Source of the DNA: Alphaproteobacteria bacterium
Lineage (GTDB): Bacteria > Pseudomonadota > Alphaproteobacteria > JAJFFI01
Assembly: GCA_030066595.1 (NCBI GenBank)
Contig: JASJBI010000016.1
Location: 1 to 56,250, forward strand
DNA: 56,250 nucleotides
Reading direction: 5' to 3'
Position 1 is the stretch's first letter. Each line of letters opens with the position of its first letter. The notes under the pieces are model-generated. The model was given only the letters and a program-made list of their open reading frames with translations. It did not search any database and was not told the DNA's origin. Made by a program: the position numbers and the translations under genes. This document shows, one piece after another, positions 24,795 to 33,175 of the stretch.

Positions 24795-26577
24795 CGTCAT
24801 CCTTCTCATCCTCCATCACGAGGGTCTGGCTGCCCCGGTCGCGACAGGGCCGGAGGCCCAGGGCCGGCGCCGCGGGCCCGGCCGCATCGATCTCGATGTC
24901 CTGGGCGCCCGGATCGATCATGGAGACCAGCCGCGTGTCGGCGTGCGGCGCCTCCTGCGCGTCATGCTGCGTGCGGCGGCGCCACCAGCTGAAGCCGGCG
25001 GTGAACAGAGCGACCGCACCGCCGCCGGCGATGAGGGGCACATATTTGGCGATCGGCGGCGACGTCTTGGCGATGGGCGCCGGCGTCTTGGCGAAGACCA
25101 CATCGACGGGTGTGCCGGGCGCAACCCGGGTACCGGCCGCCGGGCTCTGCGCCGTCACCGTGCCCGCCGTCCGATCGGAGTCGCGACGCATGCGCCCGCC
25201 GAGCACAAGCCTGGCATCGGTGAGCTGCGCCCTGGCCTGGTCTTCGGTCAAACCGGACAGGTCGGGGACCACGACCGGCGGCACTGCCTGTGCGATGACG
25301 AGGACCACCGAGGTGCGGCTCCGCACCACGGTTTTGGCCGCGGGGGTCTGATCGATCACGCTGCCTGCGGGCTTGTCGGACACGCGGACATCAACATCGC
25401 CCACGGTGAGCAACCCGCGATATTGCTTCTCGGCAAGCTTCGCCCTGGCCCCACGCTCGGTCAGCCCGGACAGGTCGGGGACCCGGACCGACGGCCGGGC
25501 TTTCGCGACGACGATTGCTACCCGTGTGCGGGTTTGCACCACGGTGCCGGCCGCGGGGGTCTGACCGATGACACGGCCTGGGGGTTTGTCGGATATGCGG
25601 ACATCAACATCGCCCAGCGCGAGCAAGCCCCGGTACTGCGTTTGAGCAAGCGTCTTCCTGGCCTCGCGCTCGGTGAGACCCGACAGGTCGGGGACCCTGA
25701 CGGACGGCGGGGCTTTCGCGACGACGAGGGTCACGCGTGTGCGGCTCCGCACCACGGTGCCGGCCGCGGGACTCTGATCGATCACACGGCCTGGGGACTT
25801 GTCGGATATGCGCACCGCGACATGGCCTACCGTGAGCAGCCCGCGGTACTGCTTTTGAGCAAGCGTCTCCCTGGCCTGGCGCTCGGTCAGCCCGGCAAGC
25901 GGGGGGACCCTGACGGACGGCGGGGCTTTCGCGACGACGAGGGCCACGCGTGTGCGGCTCCGCACAACGGTGCCGGCCGCGGGGGTCTGATCGATCACAC
26001 GGCCTGGGGACTTGTCGGATATGCGCACCTGGACATGGCCTACCGTGAGCAGCCCGCGATACTGCTTTTGAGCAAGCGTCTCCCTGGCCTGGCGCTCGGT
26101 CAGCCCGGCAAGCGGGGGGATGGCGACTGAAGGCGCCGTCGCAACGACGAAATGGCAGACGGCGTTCTTGATCGCCGGTCGTTCAGGATCCGGATGTTGC
26201 GCGATTACGGTGCCGACGGGCCTGGGCGATTGCTCGCTCTTGACAGGCCCCACCTGCAGGCCACGCCGCTCGATCGCGTTTCTCGCCTGTTTGATCGAGA
26301 GGCCGAGGACCTTTGGGCAGCGCTTGACCTTTGGGGCTGAGATGTTGGGCTGTCGGGGGAGGGCGGGTTGCGGATACTGCGGGACCACGATGAGCGGCGG
26401 CGCCGACGGCTTGACGGCGGTGGCCGCGTGCACCTGGCTCGGCGCAACGAGCAGGCCGGCCAGCAGGACACCGAAGAGAATGCAGAGGAGAATCCTCGAC
26501 AGAACCGCACTCAGCCGCCACGCGTGTGGTGTCGAGGGAACAGAGACATATATCAGTCTGTGCCAGAGCGTGCGCAT
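24778..26577 (-). CDS. Membrane protein with six PASTA domains, no kinase domain
   Basis: A 599-residue protein. A hydrophobic segment at about 28-47 and a second at about 512-532 (PLIAGGGAVALFTAGFSWW) flank a periplasmic region of six PASTA domains: 83-149, then four nearly identical 71-residue units at 150-433, and a last one at 434-500. Each has the PASTA pattern VP.L.GLT...AR..L and (V/I)..Q.PAAGT.V. The tail (533-599) is cytoplasmic if both segments span the membrane, and ends acidic (EDEKDDDD). PASTA domains usually bind peptidoglycan or beta-lactams on Ser/Thr kinases or PBPs; here neither catalytic domain exists. It is operonic with the FHA gene, suggesting an FHA-read signal at the envelope. 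Confidence 0.85.
   Translation of the reverse strand: MRTLWHRLIYVSVPSTPHAWRLSAVLSRILLCILFGVLLAGLLVAPSQVHAATAVKPSAPPLIVVPQYPQPALPRQPNISAPKVKRCPKVLGLSIKQARNAIERRGLQVGPVKSEQSPRPVGTVIAQHPDPERPAIKNAVCHFVVATAPSVAIPPLAGLTERQARETLAQKQYRGLLTVGHVQVRISDKSPGRVIDQTPAAGTVVRSRTRVALVVAKAPPSVRVPPLAGLTERQARETLAQKQYRGLLTVGHVAVRISDKSPGRVIDQSPAAGTVVRSRTRVTLVVAKAPPSVRVPDLSGLTEREARKTLAQTQYRGLLALGDVDVRISDKPPGRVIGQTPAAGTVVQTRTRVAIVVAKARPSVRVPDLSGLTERGARAKLAEKQYRGLLTVGDVDVRVSDKPAGSVIDQTPAAKTVVRSRTSVVLVIAQAVPPVVVPDLSGLTEDQARAQLTDARLVLGGRMRRDSDRTAGTVTAQSPAAGTRVAPGTPVDVVFAKTPAPIAKTSPPIAKYVPLIAGGGAVALFTAGFSWWRRRTQHDAQEAPHADTRLVSMIDPGAQDIEIDAAGPAAPALGLRPCRDRGSQTLVMEDEKDDDDAIA
25279..26130 (-). repeat. Four tandem 213-bp repeats encoding PASTA units
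   Basis: The segment is 852 bp, exactly 4 x 213 bp, encoding residues 150-433 of the PASTA protein. The units share long identical stretches such as GTVVRSRTRV, QYRGLL and GRVIDQ-type strings at the protein level, and similar DNA. The units differ most near 'GLTER.AR.TLA'. The near-identity suggests recent duplication or gene conversion and possible copy-number variation among strains. Confidence 0.8.
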
Positions 26578-26812
26578 CGTCGCGCCTCCGCTCGTCTGGA
26601 CCCGTTGTGACCGTGGGAGTCGTTGGCCGAAGTCGTCGCCGGAACACGCGGGGGGTGGCGTGCCTCCTTCTCTTGCCTCCTAGTCTATTCACATGTGGCG
26701 GCGACTGGCTGTGCTGGATGTCACAGTCACGGGGACATTCTGAAAACCGCTTTTCGCGGCCAAGTGGCCGCAGAGAAGCGCCAACCGAAGCGCGGAAGGA
26801 GCGGTGCGGCGC

Positions 26813-28159
26813 TCAGCCGCTTTCCCGGTCGACTTGGTCGGCGAGCGCCCGGAGCGCCTGCGAGACCTGAACGGGGTAGGCGGGCTCCGCGGCGAGCGTC
26901 GCGAGCGGCGCGGGCAGACGGGCCAGTTGGTCGGCCGCATGGGCGCGGGCGTCCGCGAGCGCGGGCAGCGCGCCGATCCGCCGGCCCGATGCCATGACCG
27001 GCGCCAAGAGGGGTTCGCCAGGCTGGTCGTCGCCGTCGCAGGTAATGACGTCGGCGGTCATGCCGCCAGCGGCGTCATAGCTGCGGTAGACCTGCTTCGG
27101 GCCCGGCCAGGTGGCCTTGCCTTCCGACCGCTTGCGCTTCGGCACGCCGGCATAGGCCTGCAGCTTGTAGGCGCAATCGAGCCCGGGCGCGTCCTGCGAG
27201 GTGGTCAACGCCGTGCCGATGCCGTAGCCGTCGATCGGCGCGCCGCTCTCGGTGAACGCCTGCAGCGCCGTCTCGTCGAGACCGCCGCTGGCGAAGATCT
27301 TGACGTCCGGCAGGCCGCCCGCGTCGAGAATCGGCCGCACCGCCCGCGCATGGGCCGCGAGGTCGCCGCTGTCGAGCCGCACGCCCGCCACGGTGATGCC
27401 CTCCTGCGCAAGCTTGGGCGCGAGCGCGACCACCTTTTCCGCCCCCGCCTCGGTGTCGTAGGTGTCAATCAGCAGGACCACGTTGTCCGGCCGCGCCCGG
27501 GCAAAAGCCGTGAAGGCTGCCTCTTCGGTGGGATGGGCCTGCACGAAGGAATGCGCCATGGTGCCGAAGATCGGCAGGCCGAAGCGCGGCGCCGCCAGGG
27601 TGGTCGCGGTCCCGTCGAAGCCGGCCAGATAGCTGGCCCGGGCGGCCAGGAGCCCGGCCTCGGCCCCGTGCGCCCGCCGGAGACCGAAATCGATCAGCGC
27701 CTTGCCGGGTGCGGCCAGCACCATGCGCGCCGCCTTCGAGGCGATCAGGGTCTGAAAATGCAGCAGGTTGATAATCCGGGTCTCGACCAGCTGGGCCTCC
27801 GGCAGGGGCGCGGTCACTCGGAGGATCGGCTCGTCCGCAAAGAACGCCGTTCCCTCGGGCATCGCATGGACGTCGCCGGTGAAACGAAAGGCCGCGAGGC
27901 TCTCCAGCATCTCCGGCGAGAAGCGCCCGCTGGCGGCGAGCCAGTCCAGCTCTTCTTGCGTGAACTGCGCGGCCTCCAGGAACTCGACCACCTGCTGCAG
28001 GCCGGCCGCCACCAGGAACCCCCGCGTCGGTGGCAGCTTGCGAACGAAGAATTCGAACACGGCGGTGTCCGTGAGGCCCTCATCCAGATAGGCCTGCAGC
28101 ATGTTGAGCTGATAGAGATCGGTGAGCAGCAGGCTCGAACCGGGATCCGTCCGTGGCAT
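26813..28159 (-). CDS. pncB: Nicotinate phosphoribosyltransferase
   Basis: A 448-residue NAPRTase of the NAD salvage pathway, joining nicotinate and PRPP. The N-terminal LLTDLYQLNMLQAYLDEG, FFVRKLPPTRGFLVAAGL, LIDFGLRRAHG, GTMAHSFVQAHP (phospho-acceptor His region), LIDTYDT and VRLDSGDL are all family motifs. IFASGGLDE and GYGIGTAL near the centre complete the PRPP and phosphate site. Length agrees with the bacterial type. The start MPRTDPGSSLLLTD agrees with the family. A gap of 235 bases separates it from the PASTA gene. Confidence 0.94.
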   Translation of the reverse strand: MPRTDPGSSLLLTDLYQLNMLQAYLDEGLTDTAVFEFFVRKLPPTRGFLVAAGLQQVVEFLEAAQFTQEELDWLAASGRFSPEMLESLAAFRFTGDVHAMPEGTAFFADEPILRVTAPLPEAQLVETRIINLLHFQTLIASKAARMVLAAPGKALIDFGLRRAHGAEAGLLAARASYLAGFDGTATTLAAPRFGLPIFGTMAHSFVQAHPTEEAAFTAFARARPDNVVLLIDTYDTEAGAEKVVALAPKLAQEGITVAGVRLDSGDLAAHARAVRPILDAGGLPDVKIFASGGLDETALQAFTESGAPIDGYGIGTALTTSQDAPGLDCAYKLQAYAGVPKRKRSEGKATWPGPKQVYRSYDAAGGMTADVITCDGDDQPGEPLLAPVMASGRRIGALPALADARAHAADQLARLPAPLATLAAEPAYPVQVSQALRALADQVDRESG

Positions 28160-28274
28160 GGTCTTAGACAGCGAGATGACGTGGCCGACATCGGCGGGCG
28201 GCCCGCGGCTAGACCCCCGGCGCCCGCCGCAAGCCTAACCGGTCGCCGCCTCCAGGAACAGCCCGCCCGACGCT

Positions 28275-31200
28275 TCAGGCCGTCTCCTGATCCGATTGTC
28301 GGACGATCCGCGCGGCCGGCAGCCGGGCGGTGGCCGTGGTCCCCTTGCCCGGCGCGCTGTCGAGCTGGAACTGCCCGCCGTGCAGCTCGACAAGCGCCTT
28401 GACCAGCGGCAGGCCCAAGCCCGTCCCCTGGTGCTGGCGGGTATAGGTGCTGTCGATCTGGCCGAACGAGGACATCGCCGTCGCCAGCTCGTCCTCGGCC
28501 ATGCCGATGCCGCTATCGGAGACGGAGATCGACGGCCGACCGTCCGCATCGACGCTCGCCGCGACGGTGACGGTGCCGCCCCTCGGCGTGAACTTGACGG
28601 CATTGGAAAGGAGATTGAGCAAGATCTGTTTGAGCGCCCGTTCGTCGGCAGACAAGGCCGGCAGGCCGGGGCTGACGTCGATCATCAGCTTCAGCCCAGC
28701 CTCCTCGGCGCGCGGGCGGATCAAACGTACCGAGGCGGCGATCGACCGTCCGATATCGATGGTTGCCTCCTCGAGCTCGAACTTGCCGGCCTCGATCTTC
28801 GACAAATCGAGAATATCGTTGATCAGGCTCAGGAGGTGGCTTCCGCTCTCGTGGATGTCGTGGGCATATTGCCGATAGTTGTCGTCGCCCAAAGGACCGA
28901 GCAGCTCGCCCTTCATCATTTCCGAGAAGCCGATGATGGCGTTCAGCGGCGTGCGCAGCTCGTGGCTCATATTGGCCAGGAATTCCGATTTGGCGCGGCT
29001 CGCGGCCTGCGCATGCTCCATCGCCGTTCGCTGGGCGTCAAAGGCCTCTTCCTCCGCCGTCACATCCGTCCCGGTTCCGCGATATCCCCGGAAGTTGCCG
29101 TGATCGTCGAAGATGGGCGTGCCGCTGATCGACCAGCGCTGTGCGCGTCCGTCCTCGCCCTTGTAGGCGTAGCGGAAATCGCGGAAGGGCCGGCGCTCGT
29201 CCAGATCCTGGAGGTGCTTGCGCCACTTCTCTTCGGCGACGCTGCCGCGACCGATCTCGGCCCGCGTCTTTCCCAGGATGTCCGCTGGATCCAGTCCGGT
29301 GACGTCGGTCAGACGCTCCGAGAAGTAGGAAAACCGCAGATCTTCGTCCATCTCCCAGAACCAGTCCGAGGAGATCTCGGCAATATCGCGAAAGCGCTCT
29401 TCGCTGTCCCTGAGCGCCTGCGCCGCGCGGCCGCGCTCGGTGACGTCCTGCAGCAGGGTGATGAAGTAGTCCGGGCTGCCGTCCGGCCTTCGGACGCACT
29501 GGGTCGAGATGGCGGCCAGGATGACCTGGCCGTCTTTGCGGATGTAGCGCTTCTCGAATGAGCACAGGTCCGTTTCGCGGTTGAACGCGGCATCGTAGTG
29601 GCTCAGGCTCAGTTCGAGGTCGTCGGGATGGGTCACGTCCTCCCAGGTCAGCCGCAGCAGTTCCTCCCGCCGGTAGCCCAGCATCTCGCACAGGCGGTCA
29701 TTGACCTCGAGCCAGCGCTTGTCGGGAGCAGTGATGGCGGTGCCGACCAAGGGGAGGTCGAAATACTGCCGGAACCTCTCTTCGGCACGCTTACGGGCGG
29801 TGATGTCGGCACCGATGAAGCCGAGCCCGACGATCTCGCCGTGCTCGCTGCGGATCGGAAACTTGGTCTCCAGCAGAGTGCGCTCGCCATCCTTGGTCTT
29901 GTTTAGGAACTCTTCCTGGATCGCCTCGCCGCTCGCCAGCACCCGCCGCTCGTGCTGCCAAAATGGTTCTGCCTCGTCGGCATCGAAGAGTTCATGGACG
30001 GTCTTGCCGATCACCTCGTCTTCGGCCAGGCCGTACAACGAGGCATAATGCCGATTGGCAAGCATGCAGCGTCCGTCGAGATCCTTGAGCGCAATCAGCA
30101 GTGGCGCGTTGTCGATGATCGCCTTGAGGCGGGACTCGCTGGCCTGCAGAGCCTCATGGGCCTTGAGCTCTGCCGTGATCTCGGTGCCCACGCCGCGATA
30201 GCCCTTGAAGGCTCCGCCGTCGTCGAACACCGGTTTGCCGCTGGTCTTTATGTGGGACACGCGGCCGCCGGGACCGCGCCGCCAAAAGGTGAAATCCCGA
30301 AAGGGCTGCCGGGCGTTCAGGACTGCGCGGTGCTGGGCCCATTTCTCCGGGTCATCCTCGGGAATGCCGACTTCTTCGCGGGTCTTGCCATAATGGTCTT
30401 CCGGTGAGATCCCGGAAGCGTCCCGGATGCGGTCGGAGAGATAGGTGAACCGCATGTTCTGGTCCATCTCCCAGAACCAGTCCGAGGCCGCCTCCGCGAA
30501 GTCCCGAAAGCGCCGCTCGCTCTCGATCAGAGCGAGTTCCGCTTGCTTGCGGTCGGTGATGTCCAGGATGTAGCTGTCCAGGTAGCGCTTGCCGGTTTCC
30601 GGATCGTCGACCACCCAGCCGCATTCCTGCGCCCAGCGCAGCTCGCCCGTCTCGGGATGGTAAAACCGGAACTCGAGCGTGTAGTCGCGACCTTCCGTCT
30701 TGCGTTTGCGCTCGACCTCCCGATACGCGGCCTGATCCTCGGGATGGATGATTTCGAACCAATGCTCGAGATTGGCCTTGCCGTCCAGCACCGTGCCGGC
30801 CAGAGCGGGTGCATTCTGGCCGTAGACCGAGACCCCGCCTTCGTCATAGCCGTATTTCGCGTCCCCGGCTGCGCCATGACAAAAGATGATGTTGCGCATG
30901 TTCTCGACAAAGGAGCGAAACCGCATTTCGCTGTCGCGGCCGCGCCGATGCCCCCGCTCGGTTTCGGTTGCTGCGGCCAGCATCACGAGCTTGGCCGGGG
31001 CGCCGCCGCTGACCACCTCGACCATACTCGCCTTCAATCGCGTCGCGCCCTTGCCGCCCGCCCGCTCGTCCACCTCCAGATAGATCTCGGCCGGCGCGCC
31101 TGCCGCGCTCAGTCGGGCGCCATTGGTGGCGCCGAGCAGGGCCGACACCGCGCCCACATCCAGCATCTCCTCTGCATCCCCATAGCCGAGAAGATGGCCA

Positions 31201-31427
31201 CAGGCCGCGTTCGCGAACAGTAGCGCCTCGCCCTGAACCAGCAGGACCGCCTGCGCCGAACCGCTGCGTAATTCTATCTCAGGTTGCTTTTTTCCGGGCT
31301 GTACTTCCGACCCGGACCCGCCATCGCCGCGTGCCTCCAGCAGTTGCCGGAGACGGTCGATTTCGGCCATCAGTTCGGCTTTGGTCATACGCGGAGGCTT
31401 GCGCTTTCCCGCGTCCCTTTCCCTCAT
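28275..31427 (-). CDS. Cytoplasmic six-PAS sensor histidine kinase
   Basis: A 1050-residue kinase with no membrane helix. After a short coiled coil come a degenerate PAS (about 54-150), then five PAS/PAC units at about 167-295, 302-420, 430-545, 550-665 and 672-790. HisKA has phospho-acceptor H822 (NMSHELRTPLNAIIGFSE), and HATPase shows NLLSNAVKFT, VSDSGIGM and GTGLGLPL. PAS at 302-420 and at 672-790 are close relatives (both with SDWFWEMD and GYRG.GT), suggesting an internal duplication. No receiver domain or response regulator is adjacent. The PAS domains probably sense small ligands or redox state; no cofactor residue can be named. Its own promoter region lies at 31428-31560. Confidence 0.92.
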   Translation of the reverse strand: MRERDAGKRKPPRMTKAELMAEIDRLRQLLEARGDGGSGSEVQPGKKQPEIELRSGSAQAVLLVQGEALLFANAACGHLLGYGDAEEMLDVGAVSALLGATNGARLSAAGAPAEIYLEVDERAGGKGATRLKASMVEVVSGGAPAKLVMLAAATETERGHRRGRDSEMRFRSFVENMRNIIFCHGAAGDAKYGYDEGGVSVYGQNAPALAGTVLDGKANLEHWFEIIHPEDQAAYREVERKRKTEGRDYTLEFRFYHPETGELRWAQECGWVVDDPETGKRYLDSYILDITDRKQAELALIESERRFRDFAEAASDWFWEMDQNMRFTYLSDRIRDASGISPEDHYGKTREEVGIPEDDPEKWAQHRAVLNARQPFRDFTFWRRGPGGRVSHIKTSGKPVFDDGGAFKGYRGVGTEITAELKAHEALQASESRLKAIIDNAPLLIALKDLDGRCMLANRHYASLYGLAEDEVIGKTVHELFDADEAEPFWQHERRVLASGEAIQEEFLNKTKDGERTLLETKFPIRSEHGEIVGLGFIGADITARKRAEERFRQYFDLPLVGTAITAPDKRWLEVNDRLCEMLGYRREELLRLTWEDVTHPDDLELSLSHYDAAFNRETDLCSFEKRYIRKDGQVILAAISTQCVRRPDGSPDYFITLLQDVTERGRAAQALRDSEERFRDIAEISSDWFWEMDEDLRFSYFSERLTDVTGLDPADILGKTRAEIGRGSVAEEKWRKHLQDLDERRPFRDFRYAYKGEDGRAQRWSISGTPIFDDHGNFRGYRGTGTDVTAEEEAFDAQRTAMEHAQAASRAKSEFLANMSHELRTPLNAIIGFSEMMKGELLGPLGDDNYRQYAHDIHESGSHLLSLINDILDLSKIEAGKFELEEATIDIGRSIAASVRLIRPRAEEAGLKLMIDVSPGLPALSADERALKQILLNLLSNAVKFTPRGGTVTVAASVDADGRPSISVSDSGIGMAEDELATAMSSFGQIDSTYTRQHQGTGLGLPLVKALVELHGGQFQLDSAPGKGTTATARLPAARIVRQSDQETA

Positions 31428-31526
31428 GGATCCTCCAAGGCTCTCGCCCGCCTCGCCGACTGCGGACCCATGGTTTCAGCAATGTGCTAATCGGAGGTAA
31501 ACGCTGTGCCAAAAGGCTATAGGGAA

Positions 31527-31560
31527 ATTAGTCTAATGGTTGTATCTACAATCTTGTCAA
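31527..31560 (-). promoter_or_regulatory. Candidate promoter of the multi-PAS kinase with overlapping palindrome
   Basis: On the minus strand TTGACA (31560-31555) is followed, after 17 bases, by ATTAGA (31537-31532). The odd-centred palindrome ATTAGTCTAAT occupies 31527-31537, over the -10. A perfect -35 and palindrome are seen directly; promoter activity is inferred. The start codon of the kinase lies about 100 bases downstream. Confidence 0.45.
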
Positions 31561-31588
31561 ATTCGATCTTGCCACCCGAAATACCACT

Positions 31589-32263
31589 TCAGGCTGCAAC
31601 GTCGCTCTCTAAGGTGGAAAAGCGGACCGGCAGAATATCGCGCATGGCGATTCGCGCTGTCTCGTCCTTTTGGGCCAAAACCAGCATCTGGCTGGCAGCA
31701 AGCCCTGTCGGGATCACCATGCGTCCACCTGGCGCAAGCTGCTGCAGCAGCATGGGCGGGATCAGCTCAGGCGCCGCGGTCACGATGATTTTTTCGAAGG
31801 GCGCTTCATCGGCCCATCCGAGATTTCCATCCCCGATGCGAATCTGAACGTTTCCGCGACCGACGCGGTCCAGAATCTCCCGAGCATGCGTGGCCAGTTC
31901 CTCGATGACCTCGACGCTGTACACCCGGTCGGCAAGTTCCCCGAGGACCGCCGCCTGGTATCCCAGCCCGGTGCCGATTTCGAGCACCTTGTCACCCGGC
32001 TGGAGTTCGAGCAGGTCGGTCATCAGGCCCACGATGAAGGGCTGGGACACGGTCTTGCCAAAGCCGATCGGCAATGGGGAGTCCAAATAGGCGTAGGGCC
32101 GCAGTTCAGCCGGTACGAACTCATGCCGCGGGACGCGGCCCATGACATCCAGCACCCGCCGATCGAGCGACGGTTTTCCGGTCAGCTCCCGCACCATGGC
32201 GCAGTGCTCGGCGATCTGCTCGACCATGTGTCCGCGCAGGATGGCGAATTGAGCATCGGTCAT
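31589..32263 (-). CDS. pcm: Protein-L-isoaspartate O-methyltransferase
   Basis: A 224-residue PCMT-type methyltransferase that repairs isoaspartyl residues in damaged proteins. Visible: VPRHEFVPAELRPYAYLDSPLPIGFGKTVSQPF, the family's substrate-binding loop; the SAM motif VLEIGTGLGYQAAVLG; and PFEKIIVTAAPELIP. The start at 32263 (MTDAQFAILRGHMVEQ) matches the usual length; an in-frame ATG at 32323 adds 20 residues of non-family sequence. It is followed by the histidine kinase gene on the same strand, but a separate promoter makes an operon doubtful. Confidence 0.9.
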   Translation of the reverse strand: MTDAQFAILRGHMVEQIAEHCAMVRELTGKPSLDRRVLDVMGRVPRHEFVPAELRPYAYLDSPLPIGFGKTVSQPFIVGLMTDLLELQPGDKVLEIGTGLGYQAAVLGELADRVYSVEVIEELATHAREILDRVGRGNVQIRIGDGNLGWADEAPFEKIIVTAAPELIPPMLLQQLAPGGRMVIPTGLAASQMLVLAQKDETARIAMRDILPVRFSTLESDVAA

Positions 32264-32286
32264 GGGCGTATCCAAGCAATCACTAT

Positions 32287-32314
32287 CTGCGACCGAAACG
32301 TTGCGCGGTCGCAG
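32287..32314. repeat. Inverted repeat between Sel1 and pcm genes
   Basis: CTGCGACC (32287-32294) and GGTCGCAG (32307-32314) form an 8-bp perfect stem with a 12-base loop. It lies in the 129-base gap after the Sel1 gene, so it may be a transcription end without a U-tract, or part of the pcm leader. Confidence 0.4.
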
Positions 32315-32392
32315 ACGCCGCAACTCATTCCCCCGTATGGCATCAAACGTGCGAACCGCCGCAGCGGACGCTCCCGGCGAGCGCAGTTTCGA

Positions 32393-32923
32393 TCACTCTC
32401 CGGGCGGCTTGCTGGCGCTCTCGCGCGCCGATTTGGGCTGCCAGGCTGCGGCCTGGTATTTGGCCTCGCCGATTCGCTTCCTAGCCTCCTTTTCGCCAAG
32501 CTCGCGAATCATGCGCTTGTTGACGAAATCCAGCGCTCGCCCGGCCCATTGGTCGCCCTGGGCTGCCGCCAGGCTGAGCCATTTGTAGGCCTCGAAATCG
32601 TCTCTCTGAACCCCAATGGCGCGACCGTACATAATGCCGACATTCCGCTGCGCCTCGACGAGTCCCTGGTCTGCCGATTTGAGATACCACTGGAAGGCCC
32701 GCCGCGCGTCCTTGGGAGCTCCCTGTCCCTGTCGCAGCATCTCGGCGATCTCGTACTGTGCGTGCATGTTGCCCGCCTCGGCGTCTTTCAACCACTCTTT
32801 GTAAGCGGTGGCGTGATCGCCGGCCTGCTTGGCCCGCATACCGGCCAGAAAATCCGCGCTTGCCGGCGCGGCAACGGCGGACATGACGGCAAAAAGGGTG
32901 ATTACCAGAAGTCGGGACATCAT
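32393..32923 (-). CDS. Exported Sel1-repeat protein
   Basis: A 176-residue protein with a signal peptide (cut near ASADF). It has three to four Sel1-like repeats of about 36 residues: GDHATAYKEWLKDAEAGNMHAQYEIAEML, DARRAFQWYLKSADQGLVEAQRNVGIMYG and DDFEAYKWLSLAAAQGDQWAGRAL, with the A..GN..AQ....Y. pattern. Such proteins act as scaffolds for protein interactions in the periplasm. The C-terminal tail is Lys/Ser rich. It is transcribed toward pcm and is divergent from the DUF4189-like gene; the 252-base gap between them holds no clear gene. Confidence 0.8.
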   Translation of the reverse strand: MMSRLLVITLFAVMSAVAAPASADFLAGMRAKQAGDHATAYKEWLKDAEAGNMHAQYEIAEMLRQGQGAPKDARRAFQWYLKSADQGLVEAQRNVGIMYGRAIGVQRDDFEAYKWLSLAAAQGDQWAGRALDFVNKRMIRELGEKEARKRIGEAKYQAAAWQPKSARESASKPPGE

Positions 32924-33175
32924 CTGCGTGCGCTCTCCTGGCCGCGAGTTTAGAGGACTCCTTTGTCATATTAAACCATTCTGCTGAAAGCGTTCTTCAT
33001 TGCAGCCGGGAAACCGCCCTGGAGCCCAGTGAGTGATACGGTTTCGGCGCGGTTTCCGTCCAAGGCGCGGGCCACATTGTCCAAATGTTGCCACAGTCGG
33101 ATGATTCTCATTGTCATGGCGGCGGTGATTGCTAATCTCCGTTGCACGGGAATGTGCCCTTCACGAGGCTCGAGG

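Noticed and set aside
26740..26780. Terminator between pncB and PASTA genes
   Set aside because: GCGGCCA/GGCCGC can pair, but no U-tract follows on either strand, and the stem is short.
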